The position numbers and the translations under genes were made by a program. A stretch of 16,812 nt of DNA, taken from UMGS1484 sp045661365 (GTDB taxonomy: Bacteria; Bacillota; Clostridia; Oscillospirales; Acutalibacteraceae). Below are positions 4,752 to 13,036 of this stretch, piece after piece. Every line of letters starts with the position of its first letter. Positions within the stretch are counted from its first letter, which is position 1. The notes under the pieces were generated by a model, which was not told where the DNA came from, ran no database searches, and was given only the letters and a program-made list of their open reading frames with translations. The DNA lies in assembly GCA_045661365.1 (NCBI GenBank), contig JAZRFL010000003.1, forward strand, positions 1-16,812. Reading direction: 5' to 3'.

Positions 4752-7286
4752 TTAGTTCCAAGTAATCGTTACGGTAGCGGGGGCTTTTACTTGGTTGGTG
4801 GTGGTTTTCACCACAAGGATGTCGTTGTCCACGTGGGAATTTACCACACATTCATTGCCATCGGCGTCGACAGCGGTAATAGAGAGCACTTTTTTACCTG
4901 CCATAGCAAAGGCGGTTGCCACGGTAGAGCCGCTGGGAGCAGCTACGGTAAAGACCGATTGATTGTTTGCAAAAGCCTTGTTATCCATTAAGGTCTCACC
5001 GCTGAAAATCAGTTCGGGAACCTCGCCGTTCAACTTATCGGTAACGTCGTAATACAGATAAGAGGTATTCTTTGTCAAAACGCCGCCTTTTACAACCTTC
5101 AAGTTATGGGTAAACAAATCAAGATAGATTTTGTTGGCGTCCAATTCTACGCCGCTTGCTACGGTGTGAATGCCGTAGTAAGAGCCGCGCTTGGCAACAT
5201 ATGCAGAAGCGCTGCGATAAGGAGTAGCGCTACCTTCAAGTGCGAGGGTAGCCAATTCTTTTACCGCGTCGTAACCTGCTTGGCTACTTGCATAGAAGGA
5301 ACCGGTCAAACCGACCATGGTTATCTTACCTTTTCCGCAAGAAGCAGTAATACCCACTTTTTCTTTGTCCACGGTCATAAAGGTGTCGAAGCCTTTTCCC
5401 TCGAAGGAAATGCAGTAAGGAGCTTGTGCAAAGCTGCACATTTCTCCGTCAAGTGCGCTGTCTTTCCAACGAACGAGCTCAGCCGAAGGAACTTCGTCAT
5501 ATTTTACGTCAATAGACAGACCCATTTGATCGATCAAATGTTGTACGGGAGTGGTGCCCGCGTCGGTCCACCAAACCCCTTCCATGGTGTCATAACTATT
5601 GGTACCGCCGTAGTAAAGCAGACGACCGCCTTCTTTGACCCATTGGGCAATCACTTGGTTCACTTCGGGAGACAGAGGTTTCATTACGTCATAGCTCAAA
5701 ATCAGCAAATTCACATCTGCCAATTGATCTACATTGGTCAAGTTGTCCAACCAAACGGTATCCACCGTAACGCCATCTTCCATTAAGGGATAGGTCACGC
5801 CGGTGCAAGAAGAAATGCAGTTGCCAACCACGTTACCGGTTGCCCAACGATGCCAGCCGGCAGAGTCGGACATGGCAAAAGCAACACCGGGTGTACCGGT
5901 ATACAATTGGGCATCGTTTTGATGCATGGTATTGAACAAACCTTGTACATTAGATTGAACGGTTTTGTATTCGGCAGAAGCGCTACCTACCGCACGGCCG
6001 GGCCAAATGGGAGATTCGAACGCGGCGGTGTCTTTTTGCATCATAGAAGCAACCACGGTGTCATGCCACAAAGCTTCTTTATCTTCGGCAGGCAGAGAGC
6101 CATCGTCACTGGAGGGATCTTGCAAAAGGAAAAGTTTTTGATCATCCCGCAGCATTTCATCATAGCAATTGTATTCATACAAAGCGGTTGCAAAGGGATT
6201 TTTGGGAGATTGACCTTTGTAATAGAAGTTCATGTTTACACTGTCGGACCACACTTGAGCAATCACGCCGTCGATGGTGTCCAAGGAACAAATCATACCC
6301 AAGCAACTGTTGATATTGTGCTTGGCATAATTCAAGGTACAGTGACTTGCTACGTAAACTTCTACACCGGGGTAGTTTTCTTTGATGCGAGAAGACAGCA
6401 CATCAAACGCATGGTAGAACAAGTAGGCCTTGAAGTATTGATTTTTATACATACCTTCGGGCGTCATGTCATAATACGGATCAAATTCTTCCCCGTAATA
6501 TTTTTCGTATTCCTCTTGGAACCCTTCGGAATAACCCGCCCGATTAAAAAATTCAGGTTCTTCCAAAGCGATGATATCCACCATACCGGTATCCAAATGG
6601 CTCTTTAACATTTCCCATTTGTATTCAATATAGGATTCGGTGGGAACCATGTAGTAATCTTCGGTGGGATGGTCCATATAGTTGCCGTTATAATCGGTTT
6701 GAACGTCCATATAACCCCGTTCAGGATGTTTTTTGCGATATTCACCGCTATCACGGTTAATGGGCGTCATAATACCGCGGACAACCTCTTTGCCGTATTC
6801 AAATTTATCTGCCCACAAGGACCAATAAGGTTTGCCGTTGCCACTATGGCTACCGGAAGCGTACCCCAAAATGCAAGGTACGTCTACGTCGTATTTCCCG
6901 TCGTAACCATAACCGATTTGGGTCAAGGTTACAGGGAATTCGTAATCAAAGGCAGACACGTCGGTCTTATAACTTTTCAGAGATGCCAACCCGTCAACAT
7001 CTGCATACAATGCCACATCAAACACGGGTCGCTTGCCGACCACGTGTTGCAAAACCTGCAACGCATCTTCGGCATTCACTTTGTCGTCGCCGTTTACGTT
7101 ACCGGCGATTCTTTGGGCATCATTGAGTGAAACTTTTCCGACCACGTACTTAAGAATTTCCAACGCGTCGGTAGCGTTTGCCAAACCGTCGCCGGTTACA
7201 TCGCCGTAAACCGTGGTTTCTTCTGCGGTGACCCACATACTGCTGAGCATAAGCAAAGCCAATAATAAACTAAGTAATTTTTTCAA
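4752..7286 (-). CDS. Secreted dockerin protein with GH-like TIM-barrel and beta-galactosidase-trimerisation-like regions
   Basis: The product (844 residues) begins at a TTG with AGGAGG 8 bases upstream; KKLLSLLLALLMLSSMWVTAEE at residues 2-23 is a signal peptide, so it is exported. A type I dockerin follows at about 28-86: two calcium loops, D29-T31-D33-N37-D40 and N63-N65-D67-N71-D74, with loop positions 10-11 being AT and AE. Dockerins bind cohesins on scaffoldins or at the cell surface. Residues about 115-470 look like a (beta/alpha)8 hydrolase with an IIALEEPEFF stretch at 238-247, where E242, E243 or E245 could be catalytic. Residues about 500-590, with DVNLLILSYDV and an EGGRLLYYGG, resemble the GATase-like trimerisation domain of GH42-type beta-galactosidases. 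Residues 690-844 are beta-rich. I recall the EEPEFW-RAGYS pattern in unnamed bacterial proteins but cannot place it in a named GH family. The GH28 neighbour suggests plant cell wall glycans. Confidence 0.85.
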   Translation of the reverse strand: MKKLLSLLLALLMLSSMWVTAEETTVYGDVTGDGLANATDALEILKYVVGKVSLNDAQRIAGNVNGDDKVNAEDALQVLQHVVGKRPVFDVALYADVDGLASLKSYKTDVSAFDYEFPVTLTQIGYGYDGKYDVDVPCILGYASGSHSGNGKPYWSLWADKFEYGKEVVRGIMTPINRDSGEYRKKHPERGYMDVQTDYNGNYMDHPTEDYYMVPTESYIEYKWEMLKSHLDTGMVDIIALEEPEFFNRAGYSEGFQEEYEKYYGEEFDPYYDMTPEGMYKNQYFKAYLFYHAFDVLSSRIKENYPGVEVYVASHCTLNYAKHNINSCLGMICSLDTIDGVIAQVWSDSVNMNFYYKGQSPKNPFATALYEYNCYDEMLRDDQKLFLLQDPSSDDGSLPAEDKEALWHDTVVASMMQKDTAAFESPIWPGRAVGSASAEYKTVQSNVQGLFNTMHQNDAQLYTGTPGVAFAMSDSAGWHRWATGNVVGNCISSCTGVTYPLMEDGVTVDTVWLDNLTNVDQLADVNLLILSYDVMKPLSPEVNQVIAQWVKEGGRLLYYGGTNSYDTMEGVWWTDAGTTPVQHLIDQMGLSIDVKYDEVPSAELVRWKDSALDGEMCSFAQAPYCISFEGKGFDTFMTVDKEKVGITASCGKGKITMVGLTGSFYASSQAGYDAVKELATLALEGSATPYRSASAYVAKRGSYYGIHTVASGVELDANKIYLDLFTHNLKVVKGGVLTKNTSYLYYDVTDKLNGEVPELIFSGETLMDNKAFANNQSVFTVAAPSGSTVATAFAMAGKKVLSITAVDADGNECVVNSHVDNDILVVKTTTNQVKAPATVTITWN

Positions 7287-7310
7287 CTTGGTTTCCTCCT
7301 TACAGTAAGG
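7287..7310 (-). promoter_or_regulatory. Ribosome binding site and small hairpin of the dockerin gene
   Basis: AAGGAGG ends 8 bases before the TTG start and decides it: upstream in-frame ATGs (up to 7370) would lie inside the promoter region. The AAGG of the site is also the 3' arm of a small perfect stem, CCTTA-CTG-TAAGG (7298-7310), which could partly hide it. Confidence 0.7.
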
Positions 7311-7341
7311 CTTTCTTCGTTCATAATAAAACTGCATTTTA

Positions 7342-7370
7342 ATACTATCACATTCTAAATACAATTGCAA
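7342..7370 (-). promoter_or_regulatory. Promoter of the dockerin gene (TTGCAA-17-TAGTAT)
   Basis: TTGCAA (7365-7370) and TAGTAT (7342-7347) are spaced by 17 bases on the minus strand, between the GH28 terminator and the dockerin start. The leader would be about 50 bases. The -35 box is identical to that of the GH28 promoter. Confidence 0.55.
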
Positions 7371-7393
7371 GGATATAATCGACTTTATTTCGC

Positions 7394-7439
7394 AAAAAAA
7401 GGCAGAGATTTTCCCCTTTCACACGGACAAAATCGACCT
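7394..7439 (-). terminator. Probable terminator of the GH28 gene
   Basis: GATTTT (7429-7434 side) pairs with AAAATC (7407-7412), with inner TCC/GGG pairs and an outer AGG/CCT separated by an uneven internal loop. Seven Ts follow on the minus strand (7394-7400). The stem is imperfect but the T-run and the location just after the stop at 7446 fit. Confidence 0.55.
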
Positions 7440-7445
7440 ATACCT

Positions 7446-9257
7446 TTAAGATGCCATATAAAAATAGGCAATGATTTTATCCACACTCGCCTTAACCGTA
7501 AAATGAGCCGCCAACAAAGCTTCTTTCTTTTGCTTTTCCACAGGGCAAGCAAACATGGTTTTGCATTGGTATTCGGGCAAGGGGGCGTACGTAGCCACGG
7601 GCTGTCCGTCTACCGTAACGGCTACACAGCCGTCGATCATAGGCAATACCAATATGCCCCCTTTATTGGCAGGCAAGGTCAACCCTTGTTCTCCGTCAAA
7701 TACCACAGGAGTCCCTTGGGTGTGATCGATCAACCGCGTAACGTCGTTTATGGTTTGTTCCATACAAGCGGCATTGGTTTTGGCTGTGTCATACGCCGCG
7801 GCTTGCTCGGCAGTAAAAGAAACAAGCTCTCCCCTACTGTTTTGCACCGACAAGTTATCACATTGGTGATGCCGCAACAAACCGCTCACATTTTGCACCC
7901 GTACCTGTTCCAAGGCCAAATCGGCTACGTTTTCGGCGGCAAAGGCACACCGTCCATCGGATTGCTTACAAGTAATGGAAAAGTCGTTGAAACGAATGTT
8001 TTTGGCATTTCGCAAGGTAAAGGCGGCGGCAGGCGGTGTTCCGAATTGCAAGCAGGATTCGGGATAAAATCCCACGTAATCCAACAAATCGGGTTGGTCG
8101 GTTTTTTGTCCGTCTTCTTTTGTGCCGCCACCAAGACAGGCAAGGCGGATATGAGAAAAGGTTACGTCTTCGATGGTACCGCTTGGCAAAGAGTACAAAA
8201 GACAACCGCTATACGGGGTATCCGGGCCGACCCCTGCCACATCTCGTCGCTCGGTCAACACAGCGGTAATATTGTTAAACAAGATCCGCCGCATAGCACC
8301 GCAAGCAGGTCGACTGCCGTTGGAATAAATGCTAAAGGGATAATGGGTATTGGTAATAAAAAACGGGCGGGTAACACGGTCCATGGTAATATTGGAAAAA
8401 ACAAAGTCCTCGAACACCTTATCTTCACACAGTTGTAGTTTAAGGCCGTCGTTGCTGTCGTGAAACACGCAATTGGAAACGGTAATAAACCGATAATCAG
8501 CGGCGGTTTCGGGGCCAATGCGAATGCATCCCCAATATTTAGAGCGGATATTGCAGTTGGTGATGGTAAACCGCTCGCACGGTTCGCTTGGGGTGAGAGT
8601 TTTCAGTCCAATACCGTCATCCCCTGCATCAATGATGCAATCGGAAATGGTTACATCTTGTCCGCCGTCGAAGTCAATGCCGTCCCCACAAGCGGTACCT
8701 GTGGAATCAATGTGCAGCCCACGAATGGTAACTCGCTTACAATTTAAAAGATAATTGGTAAAGGAACCGGGACGGGTCATGGTCACGTCCTGCAAAAACA
8801 CGTCGGTACAATTGGAAAAGACCACCAAATAGGGGCTTCCTGCCTCTTTTGGAGTTTTGCCGCTTTCCCGTCGCCCGTCCAGCGTGCCAAAGCCAATCAC
8901 GCCCACGTGGTGAGCATCTTCTGCCATGATCAACGCTTTGCAGGGATTCACACGGGAAGCTACGTCAGCTTCTAACTTGGGGTTCACCAGCAGGGCAGAA
9001 CGGCCCATCCAAGCGCTACCACGTTTAGTGGGTTTAAACAGAGAAAAATCGTAACTTGCCAAGATTTCGGCGCCTGCTTCCAGTTCCAAAAACACGTTGG
9101 ATTTGAGTTCAATGGTACCGCTGACGTATTTACCGGCCGGCACGTACACTTTGCCGCCACCTGCCAAAACGCAGGCTTCCACGGCTTTTTCAAAAGCAGC
9201 GGTGTTGTCGGTTACCCCGTCAGCCACACCGCCGAACTGTAAAATGTTGGCAATCAT
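7446..9257 (-). CDS. Divergent glycoside hydrolase family 28 (polygalacturonase-like) protein, cytoplasmic
   Basis: GH28 enzymes are right-handed beta-helices that cleave galacturonic-acid links in pectin and related polymers. The 603-residue product opens with the family's NILQFGGVADGVTDNTAAFEKAV start and a GGGKVYVPAGKYVSGTIELKS-type cap (residues 5-53). Of the four signature motifs, the NTD site is GDGID (191-195; D192) and the DD pair is GDD (D213-D214), so the acid residues are kept. The GHG histidine is replaced (YWG, W242), and the RIK motif reads KLQ (273-275). The residues after about 490 form an extra C-terminal part beyond the helix. There is no signal peptide, so it probably acts on imported oligosaccharides. 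The ATG at 9257 has AAGGGGG at a normal distance. It has its own promoter, overlapping the rpoC terminator. Likely an exo-acting enzyme or one with a different uronide substrate; this is inference. Confidence 0.9.
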   Translation of the reverse strand: MIANILQFGGVADGVTDNTAAFEKAVEACVLAGGGKVYVPAGKYVSGTIELKSNVFLELEAGAEILASYDFSLFKPTKRGSAWMGRSALLVNPKLEADVASRVNPCKALIMAEDAHHVGVIGFGTLDGRRESGKTPKEAGSPYLVVFSNCTDVFLQDVTMTRPGSFTNYLLNCKRVTIRGLHIDSTGTACGDGIDFDGGQDVTISDCIIDAGDDGIGLKTLTPSEPCERFTITNCNIRSKYWGCIRIGPETAADYRFITVSNCVFHDSNDGLKLQLCEDKVFEDFVFSNITMDRVTRPFFITNTHYPFSIYSNGSRPACGAMRRILFNNITAVLTERRDVAGVGPDTPYSGCLLYSLPSGTIEDVTFSHIRLACLGGGTKEDGQKTDQPDLLDYVGFYPESCLQFGTPPAAAFTLRNAKNIRFNDFSITCKQSDGRCAFAAENVADLALEQVRVQNVSGLLRHHQCDNLSVQNSRGELVSFTAEQAAAYDTAKTNAACMEQTINDVTRLIDHTQGTPVVFDGEQGLTLPANKGGILVLPMIDGCVAVTVDGQPVATYAPLPEYQCKTMFACPVEKQKKEALLAAHFTVKASVDKIIAYFYMAS

Positions 9258-9260
9258 AGT

Positions 9261-9285
9261 AAATCCCCCTTTGGGTTTTTGATTT
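9261..9285 (-). promoter_or_regulatory. Ribosome binding site of the GH28 gene within a possible hairpin
   Basis: The purine-rich AAAGGGGG sits about 7 bases before the ATG at 9257. AAATC/GATTT and an inner CCC-AAA-GGG can pair around it, which would place the binding site in a stem at the very 5' end of the predicted message. The stem is short and broken by an internal loop. Confidence 0.35.
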
Positions 9286-9291
9286 AATCCT

Positions 9292-9320
9292 ATTATATAG
9301 AAAAACACCCCAAATTGCAA
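9292..9320 (-). promoter_or_regulatory. Promoter of the GH28 gene (TTGCAA-17-TATAAT)
   Basis: A perfect -10 box TATAAT (9292-9297) lies 17 bases after TTGCAA (9315-9320). The -35 box is in the loop of the rpoC terminator and the spacer holds its right arm and T-run, so the two signals share the same DNA. Transcription would start near 9285, about 28 bases before the start codon. Confidence 0.75.
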
Positions 9321-9335
9321 GTGCAGTTTGGGGTG
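9301..9335 (-). terminator. Rho-independent terminator of rpoBC
   Basis: CACCCCAAA and TTTGGGGTG form a perfect 9-bp stem; TGC/GCA in the loop can extend it by 3 bp past one C-A mismatch. TTTTT follows directly. It starts 9 bases after the rpoC stop, so rpoBC transcription ends here and does not normally continue into the accessory genes or the str operon. Confidence 0.9.
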
Positions 9336-9344
9336 AAATGATAA

Positions 9345-12300
9345 CTATTCTTCTACCTCTTCGGATTCGGATTCATCCTCATCGATTTGGTCGTATTCGG
9401 CTTCGGCTGCCAATTGAGCGGCAAACGCTTCACCAATGGTGGCGTGTTGACCGTCGCCTTCTTCCCAAGCGAGATAGTTGTTTTTCATACCGGTACCGGA
9501 AGGAACCAAATTACCGATAATAACGTTTTCCTTCAGACCGATCAGCGGGTCGATCTTACCCTTGATGGCGGCATCGGTCAGAACCTTGGCGGTTTCTTGG
9601 AAGGATGCGGCCGACAAGAAGGAGTCGGAAGCCAAGGCGGCTTTACAAATACCAAGCAACATGGGTTCGTAGGTGGCAGGTTGCAAGGGTGAGCCGTCGG
9701 GACGGGTTTCGCCTGCCTCGATGCGGGCTTGAAGTTTTTCGTTTTCGATGTAGTAACGGCTCCGTTCTGCCAAAGTACCGCCCATAAGGTCGGTGTCACC
9801 GGCATCCAGAATCTTATATTTCTTCATCATTTGACGAACAATAACTTCAATGTGCTTGTCGTTGATATCTACACCCTGAGTACGGTATACGCTTTGTACT
9901 TGGGCAATGATATAGTCTTGCACCGCTTCTACACCGCAAGCATCCAACACGTCTTGGGGATAAAGCGAACCTTCGGTCAAGGATTGACCTGCTTTCACGG
10001 TTTGACCGTCTTCTACGATAATGTGATAGCCGTAAGGAATGGTATATTTCCGTTCGTCTGCCAATTCGTCATTGGTAATCACGATTTCGTAGTTGCGTTT
10101 TACCTCGCCAATGTGTACCACACCGGGAATCCCGGCAATGATAGCGGCCTTTTTGGGGCGGCGAGCTTCAAACAATTCTTCTACACGGGGCAAACCTTGG
10201 GTGATGTCTTCTGCCGATGCGATACCACCGGTATGGAAGGTACGCATGGTCAGCTGGGTACCGGGTTCACCGATGGACTGAGCGGCAACGATACCAACTG
10301 CTTCGCCTTGAGACACCAATTTGCCGTTGGCAAGGTTGGCACCGTAGCATTTTTTACATACGCCGTGTTTGGCTTTGCAGTTCAGAACCGAGCGGATCTT
10401 CAGACGTTCCACGCCGGTTGCTACAATACGAGCGGCATCGGCGTCGGTCATCATGTGTTCGTTGTCCATAACCAGTTCTCCGGTGACCGGATGATAGAAG
10501 TTTTCGATCAGGTAGCGGCCAACCAAACGTTCGGACAAGGGTTCGATCACGTTTTTGCCTTCTTTAATATCATAAACTTCAATACCGATATCGGCACCGC
10601 AGTCTTCTTCGCGGATGATAACCTCTTGCGATACGTCAACCAGACGACGAGTAAGGTAACCCGAGTCAGCGGTACGCAAAGCGGTGTCAGCCAGACCTTT
10701 ACGAGCACCACGAGAAGAAATGAAGTATTCCAAAATGTTCAGACCTTCACGATAGTTGGAACGGATAGGCGTTTCAATGGTACGACCGGAGGTATTGGCG
10801 ATCAAACCACGCATACCTGCCAACTGACGGATCTGGTTCATGCTACCACGAGCACCGGAGTCTGCCATCATGTAAATGGGGTTGTATTCTTCCAAGTTGT
10901 CTTTCAACGCATTGGAAACGTCGCCGGTGGTTTTGTCCCAAACGTCAACCACCAAACGATGACGTTCTTCGTCGCTGATGAAACCACGTTTGAACTGACG
11001 ACCGATTTGGTCGATTTCAGCTTCGGCGTCGGCAATCATTTGTTTCTTGGCGGGAGGAATTACAGCGTCGCACACAGCAACGGTAATGGCACCGCGGGTA
11101 GAATAATGATAACCGGTGGATTTAATGTTGTCCAACACCTCGCTGGTGATGGTAGTACCGTGCACCTTAATACAACGGTCAATGATCTTACCCAATTTGC
11201 TCTTACCAACCTTGTTAGCTACGGGTTTACCGTTGGCGTCAAAGGTAAGGTTGATTTCCAGATCCAATTCGTTTCCTTCTACCGAGCGATCAACAAAGCC
11301 CAAGTCTTGGGGAACGGAATCGTTGAAAATAATATAACCCATGGTGGTATTGAGAATGCGGGTAATGGGCTCCCCTGCTTGGTTTTTGCCGTGATAGCGT
11401 ACCTTAATGGGAGCGTGCAGACCAATAACCCCTTCGTCATAAGCCATACGTGCTTCGTCGCGGTCACGGAACACCTTGCCCACACCGGGTTCATCTTCAC
11501 GAACCAAGGTCAGGTAGTAAGAACCCAAAACCATGTCCTGGGTGGGAACGGCAACCGGCTTACCGTCAGAGGGTTTGAGCAGGTTGTTGGCTGCCAACAT
11601 AAGCAAGCGAGCTTCGGCTTGTGCTTCGGCAGACAAAGGTACGTGAACCGCCATTTGGTCACCGTCAAAGTCGGCGTTGTATGCGGTACATACCAAGGGA
11701 TGCAGTTTCAGAGCACGACCTTCTACCAGTACGGGTTCAAATGCTTGAATACCCAATCTGTGCAAGGTAGGAGCACGGTTGAGCAATACGGGGTGATCTT
11801 TGATCACGGTTTCCAATGCATCCCACACTTCGTCTTTGGCACGCTCGATCATTTTACGGGCTTGCTTAATGTTGGCGGTAGCACCGGTTTCCACCAAGCG
11901 TTTCATAACGAAAGGTTTAAACAGTTCCAATGCCATTTCTTTGGGCAGACCGCATTGATACATTTTCAGTTCGGGACCAACAACGATAACCGAACGACCG
12001 GAGTAGTCAACACGTTTACCCAGCAAGTTTTGACGGAAACGACCTTGTTTCCCCTTGAGCATGTCGGACAAGGATTTGAGAGGACGATTGCTGGGGCCGG
12101 TTACGGGACGGCCGCGACGACCGTTTTCGATCAAAGCGTCTACCGCTTCTTGCAACATCCGTTTTTCGTTGCGAACAATGATATCGGGCGCACCCAATTC
12201 CAGCAACCGTTTTAAACGGTTGTTACGGTTGATTACCCGACGGTACAGGTCATTTAAGTCAGAAGTGGCAAAACGGCCGCCGTCCAATTGCACCATGGGG

Positions 12301-13028
12301 CGCAAATCGGGAGGAATAACCGGAACAACGTCCAAGATCATCCATTCAGGACGGTTACCCGACATACGGAAGGATTCCACAACGTCTAACCGTTTGAGCA
12401 CTTTGATCCGTTTTTGACCGGTGGCGCCTTCCAATTCTTCACGAATTTCTTTGGAAAGAGCGTCTAAGTCGATTTCTGCCAGCAATTTTTGAATTGCTTC
12501 GGCACCCATTAAGGCTTCGAAATCGTCTTCGTATTTTTCTACCATTTCACGGTATTGTTTTTCGTTGAGCAGTTGCTTTTTCACCAAGGGGGTGTTACCG
12601 GGATCGGTAACAATGTATTGGGAAAAATACAGTACTTGTTCCAGCAAACGGGGAGAAATGTCCAAGATCAACCCCATACGGGAAGGAATACCTTTAAAGT
12701 ACCAAATGTGAGATACCGGGGCGGCCAATTCAATGGTACCCATGCGTTCACGACGTACTTTGGCACGGGTGATTTCAACACCGCAACGGTCACAAATGCG
12801 ACCCTTATAACGAATGCGTTTATATTTACCGCAATGGCATTCCCAGTCTTTGGTAGGTCCAAAGATCCGTTCGCAGAACAAACCGTCCCGCTCCGGCTTC
12901 AAGGAGCGGTAGTTGATGGTTTCGGGTTTGGTTACTTCCCCATAAGACCAGCTACGGATCTGTTCGGGAGAAGCAAGACCGATTTTAATGGATTCGAATT
13001 CCAATTCTTTTTTGGTTTCTGCTTGCAT
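9345..13028 (-). CDS. rpoC: DNA-directed RNA polymerase subunit beta'
   Basis: Beta' forms the catalytic cleft of RNA polymerase together with beta. The 1227-residue product has the N-terminal zinc site (C64, C66, C79, C82), the active-site NADFDGDQ at 451-458 whose three aspartates hold the catalytic magnesium, and the second cysteine cluster near residues 880-900 (CxxxxxxCxxC in the VLNCKAKHGVCKKC segment). Length is usual for Clostridia. It ends in an acidic tail (DQIDEDESESEEVEE). The ATG at 13028 is chosen because AAGGAGG sits 8 bases upstream and the product then starts in register with the family; a frame extending to 13115 overlaps the end of rpoB and is rejected. It is 13 bases from the rpoB stop, so the two are co-transcribed and perhaps translationally coupled. 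The stop is TAG, followed by the strong terminator. Confidence 0.98.
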   Translation of the reverse strand: MQAETKKELEFESIKIGLASPEQIRSWSYGEVTKPETINYRSLKPERDGLFCERIFGPTKDWECHCGKYKRIRYKGRICDRCGVEITRAKVRRERMGTIELAAPVSHIWYFKGIPSRMGLILDISPRLLEQVLYFSQYIVTDPGNTPLVKKQLLNEKQYREMVEKYEDDFEALMGAEAIQKLLAEIDLDALSKEIREELEGATGQKRIKVLKRLDVVESFRMSGNRPEWMILDVVPVIPPDLRPMVQLDGGRFATSDLNDLYRRVINRNNRLKRLLELGAPDIIVRNEKRMLQEAVDALIENGRRGRPVTGPSNRPLKSLSDMLKGKQGRFRQNLLGKRVDYSGRSVIVVGPELKMYQCGLPKEMALELFKPFVMKRLVETGATANIKQARKMIERAKDEVWDALETVIKDHPVLLNRAPTLHRLGIQAFEPVLVEGRALKLHPLVCTAYNADFDGDQMAVHVPLSAEAQAEARLLMLAANNLLKPSDGKPVAVPTQDMVLGSYYLTLVREDEPGVGKVFRDRDEARMAYDEGVIGLHAPIKVRYHGKNQAGEPITRILNTTMGYIIFNDSVPQDLGFVDRSVEGNELDLEINLTFDANGKPVANKVGKSKLGKIIDRCIKVHGTTITSEVLDNIKSTGYHYSTRGAITVAVCDAVIPPAKKQMIADAEAEIDQIGRQFKRGFISDEERHRLVVDVWDKTTGDVSNALKDNLEEYNPIYMMADSGARGSMNQIRQLAGMRGLIANTSGRTIETPIRSNYREGLNILEYFISSRGARKGLADTALRTADSGYLTRRLVDVSQEVIIREEDCGADIGIEVYDIKEGKNVIEPLSERLVGRYLIENFYHPVTGELVMDNEHMMTDADAARIVATGVERLKIRSVLNCKAKHGVCKKCYGANLANGKLVSQGEAVGIVAAQSIGEPGTQLTMRTFHTGGIASAEDITQGLPRVEELFEARRPKKAAIIAGIPGVVHIGEVKRNYEIVITNDELADERKYTIPYGYHIIVEDGQTVKAGQSLTEGSLYPQDVLDACGVEAVQDYIIAQVQSVYRTQGVDINDKHIEVIVRQMMKKYKILDAGDTDLMGGTLAERSRYYIENEKLQARIEAGETRPDGSPLQPATYEPMLLGICKAALASDSFLSAASFQETAKVLTDAAIKGKIDPLIGLKENVIIGNLVPSGTGMKNNYLAWEEGDGQHATIGEAFAAQLAAEAEYDQIDEDESESEEVEE

Positions 13029-13036
13029 CAAAACAC

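Noticed and set aside
5850..6608. Plus-strand frames opposite the dockerin gene
   Set aside because: The minus strand has an unambiguous signal peptide and dockerin in a single frame; the opposite frames have no domain features.
7287..7370. ATG starts for the dockerin gene upstream of the TTG
   Set aside because: They lie within or next to the promoter, have no binding site, and would put about 28 residues before the signal peptide.
9729..12215. Long plus-strand open frame opposite rpoC (828 codons)
   Set aside because: Same reason: it mirrors rpoC, whose codon choice leaves few antisense stops. Similar shadows lie opposite rpoB (13183-14304 and 14737-16179).
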